DNA of 64,000 nucleotides from Fidelibacterota bacterium (GCA_021734325.1 JAIPJF010000012.1:31699-95698); one strand, 5' to 3'; counted from the stretch's first letter, positions 8,490-18,008 are shown. Translations and numbers: made by a program. Notes: generated by a model from the letters alone, not told the origin.

Positions 8490-10052
8490 TCACCAGTTGA
8501 ACGCGACCCCTGTGCTGAGAAAATATGCTGAGTGCTGCTGGAAATCAATAAATCCACTTATCATTCTGTTCAAGTCATAAATACACTGAATCCGGTAGGC
8601 GTGACTTGAATGCACTTTGCCAGTTAAAAATGGGGCGTTTTCAAGATAGACTAGATCGCGATCACTGTAGGTCGAAAACACATCGCTTCCACTTCCGTCT
8701 CCTGACAGCTCATAGGCATAAGTTATAATCGTACCAAATTTTGAAGTTGCCTGCCAGTTCATGTTGAGAGTCATGGTCTCTGTGTTCGGTCCAGATGGGA
8801 GACCGATTAATCTTCCAGCTGAAGTATAGCTATTCACAGCATATAGATGTGAATATGTCCAGGGTCTCGCAGCAGTATATTCAAGGTTGATGGAGGGTAA
8901 ATAGACCTTTGGATAATAGTGAAGCCCCAATTGGAAAACGAACTTATTTCCCCACCAGCCTGAGAACAGTTTGTACCAGTCAAGCTCGTCAAAAAGCCAG
9001 GTCCCGTATGTCACCACTCCTGGTCTTAATCGCCATTTGAAATCGAAAGCCATGAGTAAATTGTCCAAATCTCCCTGGACGTGTTCTTCGCTGAACAGAA
9101 AATTTACTGGATTCAAATAGGCCAGTTCAAAATCTCTGTGAGCATATACTATCATTTCATTGAATGAGAACTCAAAATTTGGACCGATATCGAACTCAAC
9201 ACGCTGAGCTGTCAGATTTCGGCGGACGTTCAATGTGTCTGGATTTAAAGTTTCATTTGGTGTCAGTCGTGCATGCAGGAATCTATATCTCAGATGAGAG
9301 ATCTTTGTTGTCCATTCGACATGAGGGAGAGGGTTAACATTATCGGATAAGATAGGTGAGTTTTCTGCTGAATATCCCCAGTAGACCGGTTGCCGGTGAA
9401 TCCCAAGTGTGAAGTTTGGATGTGTATACACCAGAGATGAAGTTGGATAATCCCAGGTAATCCAATCAATATAATCGCGATCCAGAATGTAGCCCTCTTT
9501 GAAGCTCGCAGGCAGTTCTGTGAACTGATCACTTTTTGTGATACGATGGTAAGTGAATTGACTGGTGAAGGATATCTGGCCTTGACTTCCAAATATACCC
9601 AGGTGGTCCGTGTAATATCCTCGTGTCGCTTTGCCATTATTCTGCAAGCGGAATGTTTCTGACCAGTTTATCCATCCCAGGGTGTTTCCCTGATGATAAG
9701 TCATAAAGAAGGGAGGCGTTTCTTGTTGACTTGGATGGCGGAGACCTCGTAGACTCGATTTGCTCCAGGGGAAGGTGATCCCTTCCTTGAATTCTCGATT
9801 GAATTCGTGTTGAAACCGTTCTAAAATCTTCCTGTCACTGACAGTAAGATCAGAAAAATGCCCTGATATTTCAGCCAGCATCTCATTAATTTGCATGTAG
9901 GTGTAGGGACGCGTGCTCCAATATTCTGCATTTATATTGCCCAGAGCTTCCTGTCTGGCAAAAAAATGATAAATGGGGTGATCCATTATATAGGGAACAT
10001 CCTGAGCTGCGACCATATCAATCAACAATACAAGGAGTAGAATTTTTCTCAT
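8490..10052 (-). CDS. Wzi-like capsule assembly outer-membrane protein
   Basis: Encoded against the direction of the rest of the locus. The start was set at the ATG at 10052 because it gives a clean signal peptide (MRKILLLVLLIDMVAAQ), while the frame stays open upstream without one. The 520-residue product has alternating aromatic beta-strand patterns throughout and ends in a typical outer-membrane terminal strand (YFLSTGVAFNW). The sequence around YWSTRPYTYMQINEMLAEI and the later NPVNFLFSEEH resemble the capsule assembly Wzi domain family seen in Bacteroidota and relatives. Wzi holds capsule at the surface in enterobacteria; here I infer a similar attachment or export role from the locus. 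The two genes converge at 8466-8489 without a recognisable terminator. Confidence 0.72.
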   Translation of the reverse strand: MRKILLLVLLIDMVAAQDVPYIMDHPIYHFFARQEALGNINAEYWSTRPYTYMQINEMLAEISGHFSDLTVSDRKILERFQHEFNREFKEGITFPWSKSSLRGLRHPSQQETPPFFMTYHQGNTLGWINWSETFRLQNNGKATRGYYTDHLGIFGSQGQISFTSQFTYHRITKSDQFTELPASFKEGYILDRDYIDWITWDYPTSSLVYTHPNFTLGIHRQPVYWGYSAENSPILSDNVNPLPHVEWTTKISHLRYRFLHARLTPNETLNPDTLNVRRNLTAQRVEFDIGPNFEFSFNEMIVYAHRDFELAYLNPVNFLFSEEHVQGDLDNLLMAFDFKWRLRPGVVTYGTWLFDELDWYKLFSGWWGNKFVFQLGLHYYPKVYLPSINLEYTAARPWTYSHLYAVNSYTSAGRLIGLPSGPNTETMTLNMNWQATSKFGTIITYAYELSGDGSGSDVFSTYSDRDLVYLENAPFLTGKVHSSHAYRIQCIYDLNRMISGFIDFQQHSAYFLSTGVAFNW

Positions 10053-10206
10053 GCAGAAAAAATAAGCAAGGTCAAACAATATGCTACTCTTGTTACAGCT
10101 TGGAGGTAATTCCGTTTGGATAAAAGTGATTAAACTGAAAAGTGGCTGTTGCAAAGGGTGACGGTGTAGGAATGATGGGAGATCGCCCCCTTTGATATTG
10201 AGACCT

Positions 10207-10233
10207 TTGACTCGAATATGGAGCGATTATATT
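10207..10233 (+). promoter_or_regulatory. Possible promoter for the glycosylphosphotransferase gene
   Basis: TTGACT at 10207-10212 and TATATT at 10228-10233 are separated by 15 bases, shorter than the ideal 17 but otherwise close to a primary sigma-factor promoter. It lies in the only divergent intergenic region of the polysaccharide locus, 65 bases ahead of the ATG at 10298. Support is weak. Confidence 0.3.
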
Positions 10234-10297
10234 CATTCCACATTGCTGAGCATCTGGAGAAAGTGCCTGCAGTAAATGATAAGGAATCTGGAACGAA

Positions 10298-11701
10298 ATG
10301 ATGCGTTGGATAGAAAGAGTATTACTGATCATATCGGATTTGATTGCCATCAATCTTAGTTTTGTGGTGATCTTTATACTCAGATTTCAGTCCGGAATGT
10401 ATAACAACACGATCCAGCTTGCCTGGACAGACATGCGTTCTCCCTCAATAATTCTCTCTTTGTTCTGGCTATTGATATTTTCCTGGTACGGTCTCTATAG
10501 AATTCAGCGGACACTTTCTCGATCTGATGAATTGATTAATGTTATCAAATACGTCTCACTGGGGATTTTCCTGCTGTATTTGCTGACTGTTGACCTGGAC
10601 AATCCTGTTACCTTCGGAAAGAGTATCTTACTGTTTTATGGAATCTCCCTGATCTTTAGTTTAAGTATAGGTCGGATGATCATCCGTTCCATTCATCTGA
10701 AATTACTTGAAAAAGGCCGTGGACTGGCGAGAACGCTCATCATTGGCTTGAATCGTAGAGGGTTGGAGGTTCAGGAGAATTTTATTCGCAAGCCAAGATC
10801 AGGGTATATCCCTGTGGGATTTATTCAGATTGAGGGTGAAACAGATTATAACTCTGACCTCGTTCAGATCCCGATTTTGGGTAGTCTAAAAGATTTGTCC
10901 CAGATAATCGAAAATATGCAGATTGATGAAGTGATTCTTGCTCTGGAAAAGGATCACCATGACCGCACGGTAGATATCATTCGATTATTACAGGGACATA
11001 AGGTTGGTATCAAGATTAATCCAGATATGTACGATGCCATATCGGGCCTTGCCCGAACACAACAGCTTCATGGAATACCGCTAATTGACATCATGCCTGA
11101 ATATATGCCTTACTGGGAGCAGGTTTTCAAGCGCATATTTGATATATTTGTTGCTCTGCTTGTGCTCATTGTAGCATCTCCGATACTGCTGATCATCGCC
11201 ATTGCCATCAAACTTGATTCGAAGGGTCCCGTCCTTTTTGTCCAGGAACGCGTAGGCAGGTATGGCAAACTTTTCAAGGTGATTAAATTCAGAACCATGG
11301 TTCAAGATGCAGAAGTTGAAACCGGTCCTGTATGGGCAGCAGAAAATGATCCCCGGATCACCAGGGTTGGGCGGGTTCTGCGTCATCTCAGATTGGATGA
11401 AATCCCTCAGGCAATCAATATCCTGAGGAATGAAATGAGTCTCGTGGGACCAAGACCTGAGCGGCTTTATTTTGTGGAGCAAATATCTGAGCTCTATCCC
11501 CTTTATCCGCGCCGTCATCAGGTGAAGCCGGGGATCACTGGTTGGGCACAGGTTAAGCAGGGCTATGATACGACACTTGAGGCCTCTCGACTCAAATTAA
11601 AATACGATTTATTTTATCTGGAGAACATCTCTTTAAGGCTTGATTTCAAAATCATTATGTATACAATTTATGTAATGTTTTCTGGCTCAGGTAGCAGATA
11701 G
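10298..11701 (+). CDS. Polyprenyl-phosphate hexose-1-phosphate transferase (initiating, WbaP/WcaJ type)
   Basis: A 467-residue inner-membrane enzyme that starts repeat-unit synthesis by moving a sugar-1-phosphate from a UDP-sugar to undecaprenyl phosphate. Four membrane segments occupy about residues 7-120, a Rossmann-like CoA-binding-type domain about 140-250, then a re-entrant membrane helix (RIFDIFVALLVLIVASP) and the catalytic domain. Diagnostic motifs are FVQERVGRYGK, VIKFRTM, LDEIPQAINILRNEMSLVGPRPE and KPGITGWAQV. The length and layout match exopolysaccharide biosynthesis polyprenyl glycosylphosphotransferases. It closes the polysaccharide locus and is followed 31 bases later by serS. 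Confidence 0.92.
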   Translation: MMRWIERVLLIISDLIAINLSFVVIFILRFQSGMYNNTIQLAWTDMRSPSIILSLFWLLIFSWYGLYRIQRTLSRSDELINVIKYVSLGIFLLYLLTVDLDNPVTFGKSILLFYGISLIFSLSIGRMIIRSIHLKLLEKGRGLARTLIIGLNRRGLEVQENFIRKPRSGYIPVGFIQIEGETDYNSDLVQIPILGSLKDLSQIIENMQIDEVILALEKDHHDRTVDIIRLLQGHKVGIKINPDMYDAISGLARTQQLHGIPLIDIMPEYMPYWEQVFKRIFDIFVALLVLIVASPILLIIAIAIKLDSKGPVLFVQERVGRYGKLFKVIKFRTMVQDAEVETGPVWAAENDPRITRVGRVLRHLRLDEIPQAINILRNEMSLVGPRPERLYFVEQISELYPLYPRRHQVKPGITGWAQVKQGYDTTLEASRLKLKYDLFYLENISLRLDFKIIMYTIYVMFSGSGSR

Positions 11702-11732
11702 CATAAAACCAAAAATAATATAGGGTTACGGA

Positions 11733-13007
11733 ATGTTAGATATCCAACGGATCAGAGAAAACACAGATGAAGTTCGCACAGGAATTGAAAGCAAGAATGC
11801 GCCTATTGATACGGACACCATTCTGAGTCTTGATCAGGAAAGACGGGATATCATTTCTGAGGTGGAAGCCCTCAAACATGAACGTAATGTTCTTTCCCAT
11901 CAGGTGGCTGAACTCAAGAAGAGCAAAGGCGATGCAACTGCCTTGATCGAACGGACACGGGAGATCGGAGCACAGATCAAATCTCTGGACGATAAGCAGC
12001 ACAAGGTCGAGGAACAACTTGACAATCTATTGATGCAGATACCCAATATACCCCACAGTTCTGTTCCTGTGGGATTTGATGCCTCTGAAAATCCTGTTGT
12101 CAAGGAATGGGGTCCGCGGTACGCACCAGGTTTTGAATTGCTGACCCATCTCGAAATAGGTGCAGCTTTGGGATTATTTGATTTTACCCGGGGAACAAAA
12201 ATTGCCGGCCCAGGCTTTCCCCTTTATACCGGGAGCGGCGCCAGGCTTGAGCGAGCTCTGATCAATTTTATGCTTGATTTTCATATTGAGAAGCACGGCT
12301 ATACCGAAGTTCTGCCCCCTGTTGTGAGTAATCGAAAAACCATGACCACAACGGGCCAACTTCCAAAATTTGAAGAGGATATGTATAAGATTCCCCAGGA
12401 TGATCTCTATCTGATCCCAACTGCTGAGGTTCCGGTAACGAATATTCATCAGAATGAAATATTAGCTGAGCGAGATTTACCCATACGCTACTGTGCCTAT
12501 TCTGCATGCTTTCGCCGGGAGGCTGGTTCTTATGGTAAGGATACAAGAGGTTTTCTCCGTTTGCATCAATTCAATAAGGTGGAGATGGTCAAATTTACCC
12601 ACCCTGATACTTCCTACGCAGAGCTGGAAACACTCAGAAGAGATGCAGAAGAAATACTGGAAGCCCTCGGACTGGAATACCGGGTGATTGAACTGGTAAC
12701 TGGTGACCTTTCATTTGCCGCCGCAAAATGTTATGATCTTGAACTATGGGCACCTGGAGAGAAACGTTGGTTGGAAGTCTCAAGCTGCTCCAATTTCGAA
12801 GATTTTCAGGCCAGGAGGGGTGCCATCAGATTTAAACCGGAAGGTGGGGGCAAAGCCCAGCTGCTCCACACTTTGAATGGCTCTGGTGTAGCAACACCAA
12901 GACTTCTGGTCGCTCTCCTGGAGACATACCAGCAGGGTGATGGGAGTGTATTGTTGCCTGAAATTTTAAAGCCCTACATGGGAACTACTGGATTACACCT
13001 CAAGTAG
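11733..13007 (+). CDS. serS: Seryl-tRNA synthetase
   Basis: Full-length at 424 residues. The N-terminal 100 residues form the long antiparallel coiled-coil arm that grips the extra arm of tRNA-Ser. The class II catalytic core follows, with GARLERALINFMLD (motif 1 region), CFRREAGSYGKDTRGFLRLHQF (motif 2; quoted here in part as FRREAGSYGKDTRG) and NGSGVATPRLLVALLE (motif 3). It charges tRNA-Ser and, indirectly, tRNA-Sec. The ribosome-binding site is weak (AGGGTTACGG). Nothing unusual seen. Confidence 0.96.
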   Translation: MLDIQRIRENTDEVRTGIESKNAPIDTDTILSLDQERRDIISEVEALKHERNVLSHQVAELKKSKGDATALIERTREIGAQIKSLDDKQHKVEEQLDNLLMQIPNIPHSSVPVGFDASENPVVKEWGPRYAPGFELLTHLEIGAALGLFDFTRGTKIAGPGFPLYTGSGARLERALINFMLDFHIEKHGYTEVLPPVVSNRKTMTTTGQLPKFEEDMYKIPQDDLYLIPTAEVPVTNIHQNEILAERDLPIRYCAYSACFRREAGSYGKDTRGFLRLHQFNKVEMVKFTHPDTSYAELETLRRDAEEILEALGLEYRVIELVTGDLSFAAAKCYDLELWAPGEKRWLEVSSCSNFEDFQARRGAIRFKPEGGGKAQLLHTLNGSGVATPRLLVALLETYQQGDGSVLLPEILKPYMGTTGLHLK

Positions 13008-13016
13008 AATCGCTGC

Positions 13017-13733
13017 ATGATCCATTATTTTCTCGTTTTGATATTTCTAGTCCCCTGGACATTTCTGGGGATAGTTTTTGTGATTCTCGGTAAGTTCGTC
13101 AACCCGGGAGGTCAGGTTTCCCACCAGGCAGGTCGCTTGTGGAGTCTCGGGATACTAAAAGTCTCCAGAATGAAGATTGAGGTGGAAGGGCTGGATCTGA
13201 TCGATCCGAGGGGTCAGTATATATTTATCGCAAACCACACGTCGGCGTTTGATATCCCCGCGGTCTACTGGGGATTGAAGAATAAATTGGGAATGCTGGC
13301 CAAGCAAAGACTTAAATATATTCCCCTTTTTGGCTGGGCAATGTGGGCAGCAGGTCACTTTTTTGTAAATCGGGGCAATCACCGGAAAGCCATGGCTGTG
13401 ATGGAACAGGTTGCCGATATTCTTTCAAGAAGACCGGACCATTCTCTGGTCATCTTTCCCGAGGGAACGCGCAGCTATGATGGCCATTTACAGCGCTTTA
13501 AAAAAGGTGCATTCATGCTTGCTCTGGACACGGGAATACCCATCGTGCCCATCATTATATCCGGTGCCTTTCATGCAAAGCAAAAAAAAGGGAATCGAAT
13601 TCAGGCTACGACCATCAGAATTTTGATCCTTCCCCCAGTGTCACCAGAATCATACACACTTGATACACGTGATCATTTTGTCGAAGATGTGCATCAAATA
13701 TTTGAACAGCATTATACTCCTCCTTCAGCGTAA
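13017..13733 (+). CDS. plsC: 1-acyl-sn-glycerol-3-phosphate acyltransferase
   Basis: A 238-residue PlsC-type enzyme making phosphatidic acid from lysophosphatidic acid at the inner membrane. The catalytic HX4D motif is NHTSAFD with H74 and D79; the substrate-binding FPEGTR motif is at 147-152; an N-terminal hydrophobic anchor covers about residues 4-26. It starts 9 bases after serS, so the two are cotranscribed, which is probably convenience rather than function. Confidence 0.92.
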   Translation: MIHYFLVLIFLVPWTFLGIVFVILGKFVNPGGQVSHQAGRLWSLGILKVSRMKIEVEGLDLIDPRGQYIFIANHTSAFDIPAVYWGLKNKLGMLAKQRLKYIPLFGWAMWAAGHFFVNRGNHRKAMAVMEQVADILSRRPDHSLVIFPEGTRSYDGHLQRFKKGAFMLALDTGIPIVPIIISGAFHAKQKKGNRIQATTIRILILPPVSPESYTLDTRDHFVEDVHQIFEQHYTPPSA

Positions 13734-13826
13734 CTTTTACAGAGAGTAGGTAAATTTACTCTGAAATACACCTTCTTTGGGGAGGGTGTGGGAATTATCT
13801 TTTCCCAAGCCAACGAGGAAAAGTGG

Positions 13827-14885
13827 ATGTATTTGATCAGAGAAACGGCTGAGGCCTTTCAAGTTGCTGAATTTGCGCATTGGAAATGGAAAAGATGCGA
13901 ACGAGATATGCATACGTGGTGGCTATCTCAAGCCGAAATCCATTCTCCATTGCGAACCACCCAGAATGAGCAGGTGATCGTTATCAGGGCAGGTGAATTG
14001 AATGATGGTCCTGGTCCGGACATTAGAAATTGTCATCTTTTTATTGACGATGTTGAACTGACGGGAAGTGTTGAAATGCATCAGAATCCGGTGGAATGGT
14101 ATCAACATCATCATGATTCTGACCCTGCTTATGACAGTGTCATTCTCCATGTTGTTGGGGAGGAGGGAGCAGGACCTGATCTACCCACGCTAATCATCCA
14201 GCAGAATCAAATCACCCCTCATTTTTGCCTGGCCAGACGTCCTGTATCCAGATTGGAGCTAAATCATCTTGCCTATAAGAGATATCAGGCCAAAGCCAGG
14301 CATATGAGAAGATTATCAGAAAATGACTCAGGTCTCAATCCCTTGTTACTGGGCATGTATGAGATTCTATTTGCAGGTGCTGATCGTCACAAACGCTTAC
14401 AGAGTGCAGCTTCCAGTCTTGGCATGGCGTGTTGGCCTGACGTGAGACAATGGCATGGCAGTAGACAAGGTTTTGCATCACGCTGGTCTGCTGAGGAACA
14501 AATCAATGACTTACTTGCCCATGCAGCCGTCTTCGATCAGAATCTATGGATGGCTGAACATGATCTTTCCTGGCGAGCGTGGGATATCCTCCTGAACAGA
14601 TTCCAAATTATGGGAATTTCACAGAATAAATGCCGGGAATGGCTGGTGAATATCCTGGCACCATACGGAACGGCAGAAAATGGCTTCCATATCTGGCAGA
14701 ATCTGGCTCCATTTAGGACCTACGGCAGGCAAACTCGCCTGTGCGTTGATCTTGGTCTGAAACATATTGAAACCATCGCCGAGCAGCAGGCCTTATTGGC
14801 GTGGGATTCACACTATTGTCAGGCAATGCGTTGCTCGACTTGTCCCTTAAACCGTTTCCATCAGACTATAGCCACGATTGATTAA
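13827..14885 (+). CDS. DUF2851 family protein
   Basis: A conserved protein of unknown function, 352 residues from the chosen ATG at 13827, which has AGGA 7 bases upstream; a GTG at 13788 is a possible earlier start but sits too close to its GGAGG. The family signature is clear in the first third: GELNDGPGPDIRNCHLFIDD, then GSVEMH and DPAYDSVILHVV. The conserved Glu, Asn, Asp and His residues suggest a nuclease-like or metal-binding fold, but this is not established. Four cysteines near the C terminus (CQAMRCSTCPLN) are also typical of the family. No signal peptide, so probably cytoplasmic. Confidence 0.85.
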   Translation: MYLIRETAEAFQVAEFAHWKWKRCERDMHTWWLSQAEIHSPLRTTQNEQVIVIRAGELNDGPGPDIRNCHLFIDDVELTGSVEMHQNPVEWYQHHHDSDPAYDSVILHVVGEEGAGPDLPTLIIQQNQITPHFCLARRPVSRLELNHLAYKRYQAKARHMRRLSENDSGLNPLLLGMYEILFAGADRHKRLQSAASSLGMACWPDVRQWHGSRQGFASRWSAEEQINDLLAHAAVFDQNLWMAEHDLSWRAWDILLNRFQIMGISQNKCREWLVNILAPYGTAENGFHIWQNLAPFRTYGRQTRLCVDLGLKHIETIAEQQALLAWDSHYCQAMRCSTCPLNRFHQTIATID

Positions 14886-14966
14886 ATCACAGGATGAATT
14901 AAAAGTTATAAGAGCTTGAATCTGAGCTTGTTATCAAATAAGTATGGTGATATCTTCTTTCCCATT

Positions 14967-16619
14967 ATGAGATTTCCTAACAAATTACATACAATTTTAA
15001 TGCTAAGCATCATTTGTCTGTTACCTGTAGGCAACGCGGCGGCTTTTGAAAGTCCACCCCTACCGGTTTTCGCCAGCATGGGTCAGATAATTCAGCCTGT
15101 GATGGATCTCCAGGACGATGATTTTCTTTTAGAATACTTTATTCAGGAGGCAAAGCGGTATTACGCTGATGCGCGTCTGATGATCGTAGCTGATGATACC
15201 CTGGGAGTCCAGTTTGAAGTGGAACGGCTTGTTGCCACCCTTGCTGCCATTGAAGAAATTGATGACCCTATGCCCGAAGACATTCGTGAGACTGTTGGCG
15301 GATTAAGCGAGCTGGCCTCTACAGATTTTGAGGGTTACATCAGCAATGATTTACAGGATCTTCTGGGACAACCCTCCCTCAAGGATCAACTCTCACGCAT
15401 GAGTGATCTGGTAGATTCTCTTGACAAGGATATTAATTTTGTTGTCGTTGATGATCGTGACGGTCACCTCCCACTCATCCTCAACGCCCGTGTCAAGACC
15501 ATGATCAATCTGCTTAATGAGAGGAAGCACGCTGAGTTTCAAGTTTGGCTGGATAGATACGCACTCTATGCCAGTACGATCAAACCTATTCTTATTTCTT
15601 ACGGAGTTCCTGAAGAATTGATCTATCTCGCCATGATCGAATCCGGTTTAAACACAAAAGCTTACTCCTATGCCCACGCTGTGGGACCCTGGCAATTTAT
15701 TTCAGCTACAGGGAAACGATATGGCTTGAACAGGGATTGGTGGGTCGATGAGAGGCGTGACCTGATCAAGTCGACACATGCCGGAGCGCAATACTTGAAG
15801 GATCTTCACGATGAATTTGACGACTGGTATCTGGCCATGGCTGCCTATAATACTGGTGAAGCCCGCATTCGCAGAACCATACGTCGAGAAGGTCATCGGG
15901 ATTACTGGCGAATGATTACCCTGCCTCGACAAACACGGAATTACGTGGCGACTGTTCTGGCGGCAGCCATCATTTGCCAAGATCCAGAGAAATACGGATT
16001 TCATATGAACCAGGAAGAAAATTGGGAATATGAAACAATTGAAGTGTCCAGAAGTTTGGACCTGGATAAGATCGCAATGGCGCTTGGGGTTGATTATCAG
16101 CTACTGAAGACTTTTAATCCTGAATTACGGCAAGGGGTAACACCGCCTATGAAAACGCCGTATCAATTAAAGGTCCCACCTGGGAAAACTACGCTGGATG
16201 AGAAGGCCTTGACTTCCATTCCTACTTCAGATAAAATTGATTATCAAGTGCATTATGTTCGACGGGGAGAGACGCTTTCTGTCATAGCCAGGCGGTATAA
16301 TGTTTCGATGTCCAAATTGGTAAGTGCCAATAAAATCAAGAATCGTAACAGTCTTTCTGTGGGACAAAAACTCATCATTCCTGCACCAAAGGACTATGCG
16401 TCTTCGTCAGGAGCTTCAAAATCCGCGAGTAAAGCACCAGCAGGATCAGATTACAAGAAGCAAGTTTATACAGTTCGAAAAGGGGATACCCTGGGGCAAA
16501 TTGCCGAGGATTATCATACCAGTGCCAAGATGATCAGATACTGGAACGGATTGAGCTACGGACAAAATATTTATCCCGGTCAGAAATTAGCCATCTATAC
16601 AAAAGTGAAAAATGGATAA
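14967..16619 (+). CDS. Lytic murein transglycosylase with two LysM domains (MltD-like)
   Basis: The ATG at 14967 gives a good signal peptide ending near GNAAAFE, so I prefer it over a TTG at 14916; neither has a strong ribosome-binding site. The 550-residue product has a helical N-terminal region, a family 1 transglycosylase domain with catalytic Glu at about 225 in AMIESGLN followed by AVGPWQFI and AYNTGEARIRR, and two LysM peptidoglycan-binding repeats near residues 427-471 and 499-548. It cleaves glycan strands with formation of 1,6-anhydroMurNAc and acts in the periplasm. Its end overlaps the next gene by 8 bases. Confidence 0.92.
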   Translation: MRFPNKLHTILMLSIICLLPVGNAAAFESPPLPVFASMGQIIQPVMDLQDDDFLLEYFIQEAKRYYADARLMIVADDTLGVQFEVERLVATLAAIEEIDDPMPEDIRETVGGLSELASTDFEGYISNDLQDLLGQPSLKDQLSRMSDLVDSLDKDINFVVVDDRDGHLPLILNARVKTMINLLNERKHAEFQVWLDRYALYASTIKPILISYGVPEELIYLAMIESGLNTKAYSYAHAVGPWQFISATGKRYGLNRDWWVDERRDLIKSTHAGAQYLKDLHDEFDDWYLAMAAYNTGEARIRRTIRREGHRDYWRMITLPRQTRNYVATVLAAAIICQDPEKYGFHMNQEENWEYETIEVSRSLDLDKIAMALGVDYQLLKTFNPELRQGVTPPMKTPYQLKVPPGKTTLDEKALTSIPTSDKIDYQVHYVRRGETLSVIARRYNVSMSKLVSANKIKNRNSLSVGQKLIIPAPKDYASSSGASKSASKAPAGSDYKKQVYTVRKGDTLGQIAEDYHTSAKMIRYWNGLSYGQNIYPGQKLAIYTKVKNG

Positions 16620-17499
16620 TCAGTATAAGAGGAAGAACCGAATCTATGGGGTGACCATCCTGGTTATCCTGGCCATACTCATCTTCATGATCTCTCGCCA
16701 AGACAGTGATCGTAGCTGGTTTGACTATCAAAAAAGGATTGCCGTGCTTCCGTTGGAAGGGGAGATCATTTCTTCACAGCCGTGGATATCAAAACTGAAA
16801 GATTTTGGGAAAAATAGTCGGGTTGCCGGCATTTTAATTTCCATAAATTCCCCTGGCGGCCATGTTGCCCCTTCCCAGGAAATATACCAGGCAATTCGAG
16901 ACTTTCGCGAATCGGAGGACAAACCAATATTTGTCAGCATGGGCAGTATTGCAGCCTCCGGCGGATATTATGCCGCCTTAGGTGCCGACAGTATTTATGC
17001 CAATGCAGGAACCTTAACAGGAAGTATTGGCGTAATTATGCAATTTCCGGTTTATTCAGACTTGATGGATAAAGTGGGGATAGGCATGCGAGTGGTAAAA
17101 TCCAGGGATTTTAAGGATGCCGGATCTCCGTATCGAGAAATGAGTAATGAAGAGCGAGCCTATTTCCAGGATCTGGTTTCAGATGTTTACGCACAATTTT
17201 CTGAAGTCGTTTCAAAGGAGCGAGGGATAGATGAGATCAATATGAACTTGTTGGGAAATGGCCGTGTCTTTACTGGAAGACAGGCCTATCAGCAGGGATT
17301 GGTCGATGCCGTTGGAACTTTCGAAGATACACGCAAAACGCTCTGCAGAGTTGCAGGCATCCCCGAGGATAGTCCTTTACTCTATCCGGCTGAACCCAGA
17401 CGCTCCTGGTGGACAAGATTTAAAGAAGATATGGGGGCAGCCATTCCTGGCTGGGATTCTCCCCAAAGCGTAAATTTACAATACCGCATCCCCTATTAA
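16612..17499 (+). CDS. sppA: Signal peptide peptidase SppA (S49 family, short form)
   Basis: A 295-residue membrane-anchored serine protease with one N-terminal membrane segment (about residues 11-28). The catalytic serine is S116 in SIAASGGYY, preceded by INSPGG, and the general-base lysine lies in KSRDFKDAGSP (residues 163-173). Length matches the single-domain bacterial form rather than the doubled E. coli enzyme. It is expected to degrade released signal peptides and short membrane fragments in the periplasm. It overlaps the transglycosylase gene (ATGGATAA) and is followed closely by the HU gene. Confidence 0.92.
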   Translation: MDNQYKRKNRIYGVTILVILAILIFMISRQDSDRSWFDYQKRIAVLPLEGEIISSQPWISKLKDFGKNSRVAGILISINSPGGHVAPSQEIYQAIRDFRESEDKPIFVSMGSIAASGGYYAALGADSIYANAGTLTGSIGVIMQFPVYSDLMDKVGIGMRVVKSRDFKDAGSPYREMSNEERAYFQDLVSDVYAQFSEVVSKERGIDEINMNLLGNGRVFTGRQAYQQGLVDAVGTFEDTRKTLCRVAGIPEDSPLLYPAEPRRSWWTRFKEDMGAAIPGWDSPQSVNLQYRIPY

Positions 17500-17513
17500 T
17501 GAAGGAGGAAAGC

Positions 17514-17807
17514 ATGACCAAAGCAGATATGGTCGATATTATCTCAAGTGGAACCGGTCTCACAAAGGTTGAAACAGAGGCAGTGATTGACGCCTTTTTA
17601 ACGACTTTGGCTGAGTCAATGGTGGATGGTCGCCGCATCGAATTTAGAAAATTCGGCAGCTTTGGTGTTAAAAAAAGAGCCCCAAAGCAAGCCAGAAATC
17701 CCGGAACCGGAGAAGCAGTAAATTTGCCTGCGCGATATGTCCCAGTCTTTAAGCCCTCACGCTTATTACGTGATCGGGTAAATGATTCTCTCCTGGCCCG
17801 CGAGTAG
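17514..17807 (+). CDS. HU/IHF-family DNA-binding protein
   Basis: A 97-residue basic protein. The start is ATG 17514, which has a perfect AAGGAGG at 17502-17508; an ATG at 17499 would place that site inside the gene. The fold is evident from MTKADMVDIISSGTGLTK (helices 1-2), RIEFRKFGSFGVKKR (saddle strand) and the DNA-binding arm RNPGTGEAVNLPAR with the intercalating-proline region. It forms dimers that bend DNA and compact the nucleoid. HU versus IHF cannot be decided from one gene. Confidence 0.93.
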   Translation: MTKADMVDIISSGTGLTKVETEAVIDAFLTTLAESMVDGRRIEFRKFGSFGVKKRAPKQARNPGTGEAVNLPARYVPVFKPSRLLRDRVNDSLLARE

Positions 17808-17890
17808 TCTGCGGTCAAAAAAGATAAAAAATCTTTGTGAACGATGGTTGGGCGCTTACATTCGCCGCGCATTGAAATAGGAGAAGCTAC

Positions 17891-17986
17891 ATGCCTTGTG
17901 GAAAAAAGCGGAAACGGCGTAAGATCGCAACTCATAAACGTAAAAAGCGTTTACGTTCCAATCGTCAAAAGAAAAAAATCCGTTAA
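17891..17986 (+). CDS. mS38/AURKAIP1-COX24-type small ribosomal protein (31 aa)
   Basis: A very short frame reading MPCGKKRKRRKIATHKRK and then a further basic stretch ending in KKIR. Eighteen or so of 31 residues are Lys or Arg. It has an AGGAGA ribosome-binding site 7 bases before the ATG. The opening MPCGKKRKR followed by K-ATHKRKKR matches the short AURKAIP1/COX24-domain proteins annotated in Bacteroidota and relatives, which correspond to the mitochondrial small-subunit protein mS38 and to bS22 of mycobacteria. I infer it binds rRNA in the small ribosomal subunit. A strong hairpin terminator follows 23 bases later. It is easily overlooked because of its size. Confidence 0.88.
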   Translation: MPCGKKRKRRKIATHKRKKRLRSNRQKKKIR

Positions 17987-18008
17987 ATATACTATCATAC
18001 AATTATTT

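Noticed and set aside
10093..10353. 86-codon minus-strand frame between the Wzi-like and glycosylphosphotransferase genes
   Set aside because: It overlaps the start of the plus-strand gene, has no ribosome-binding site and no recognisable sequence.
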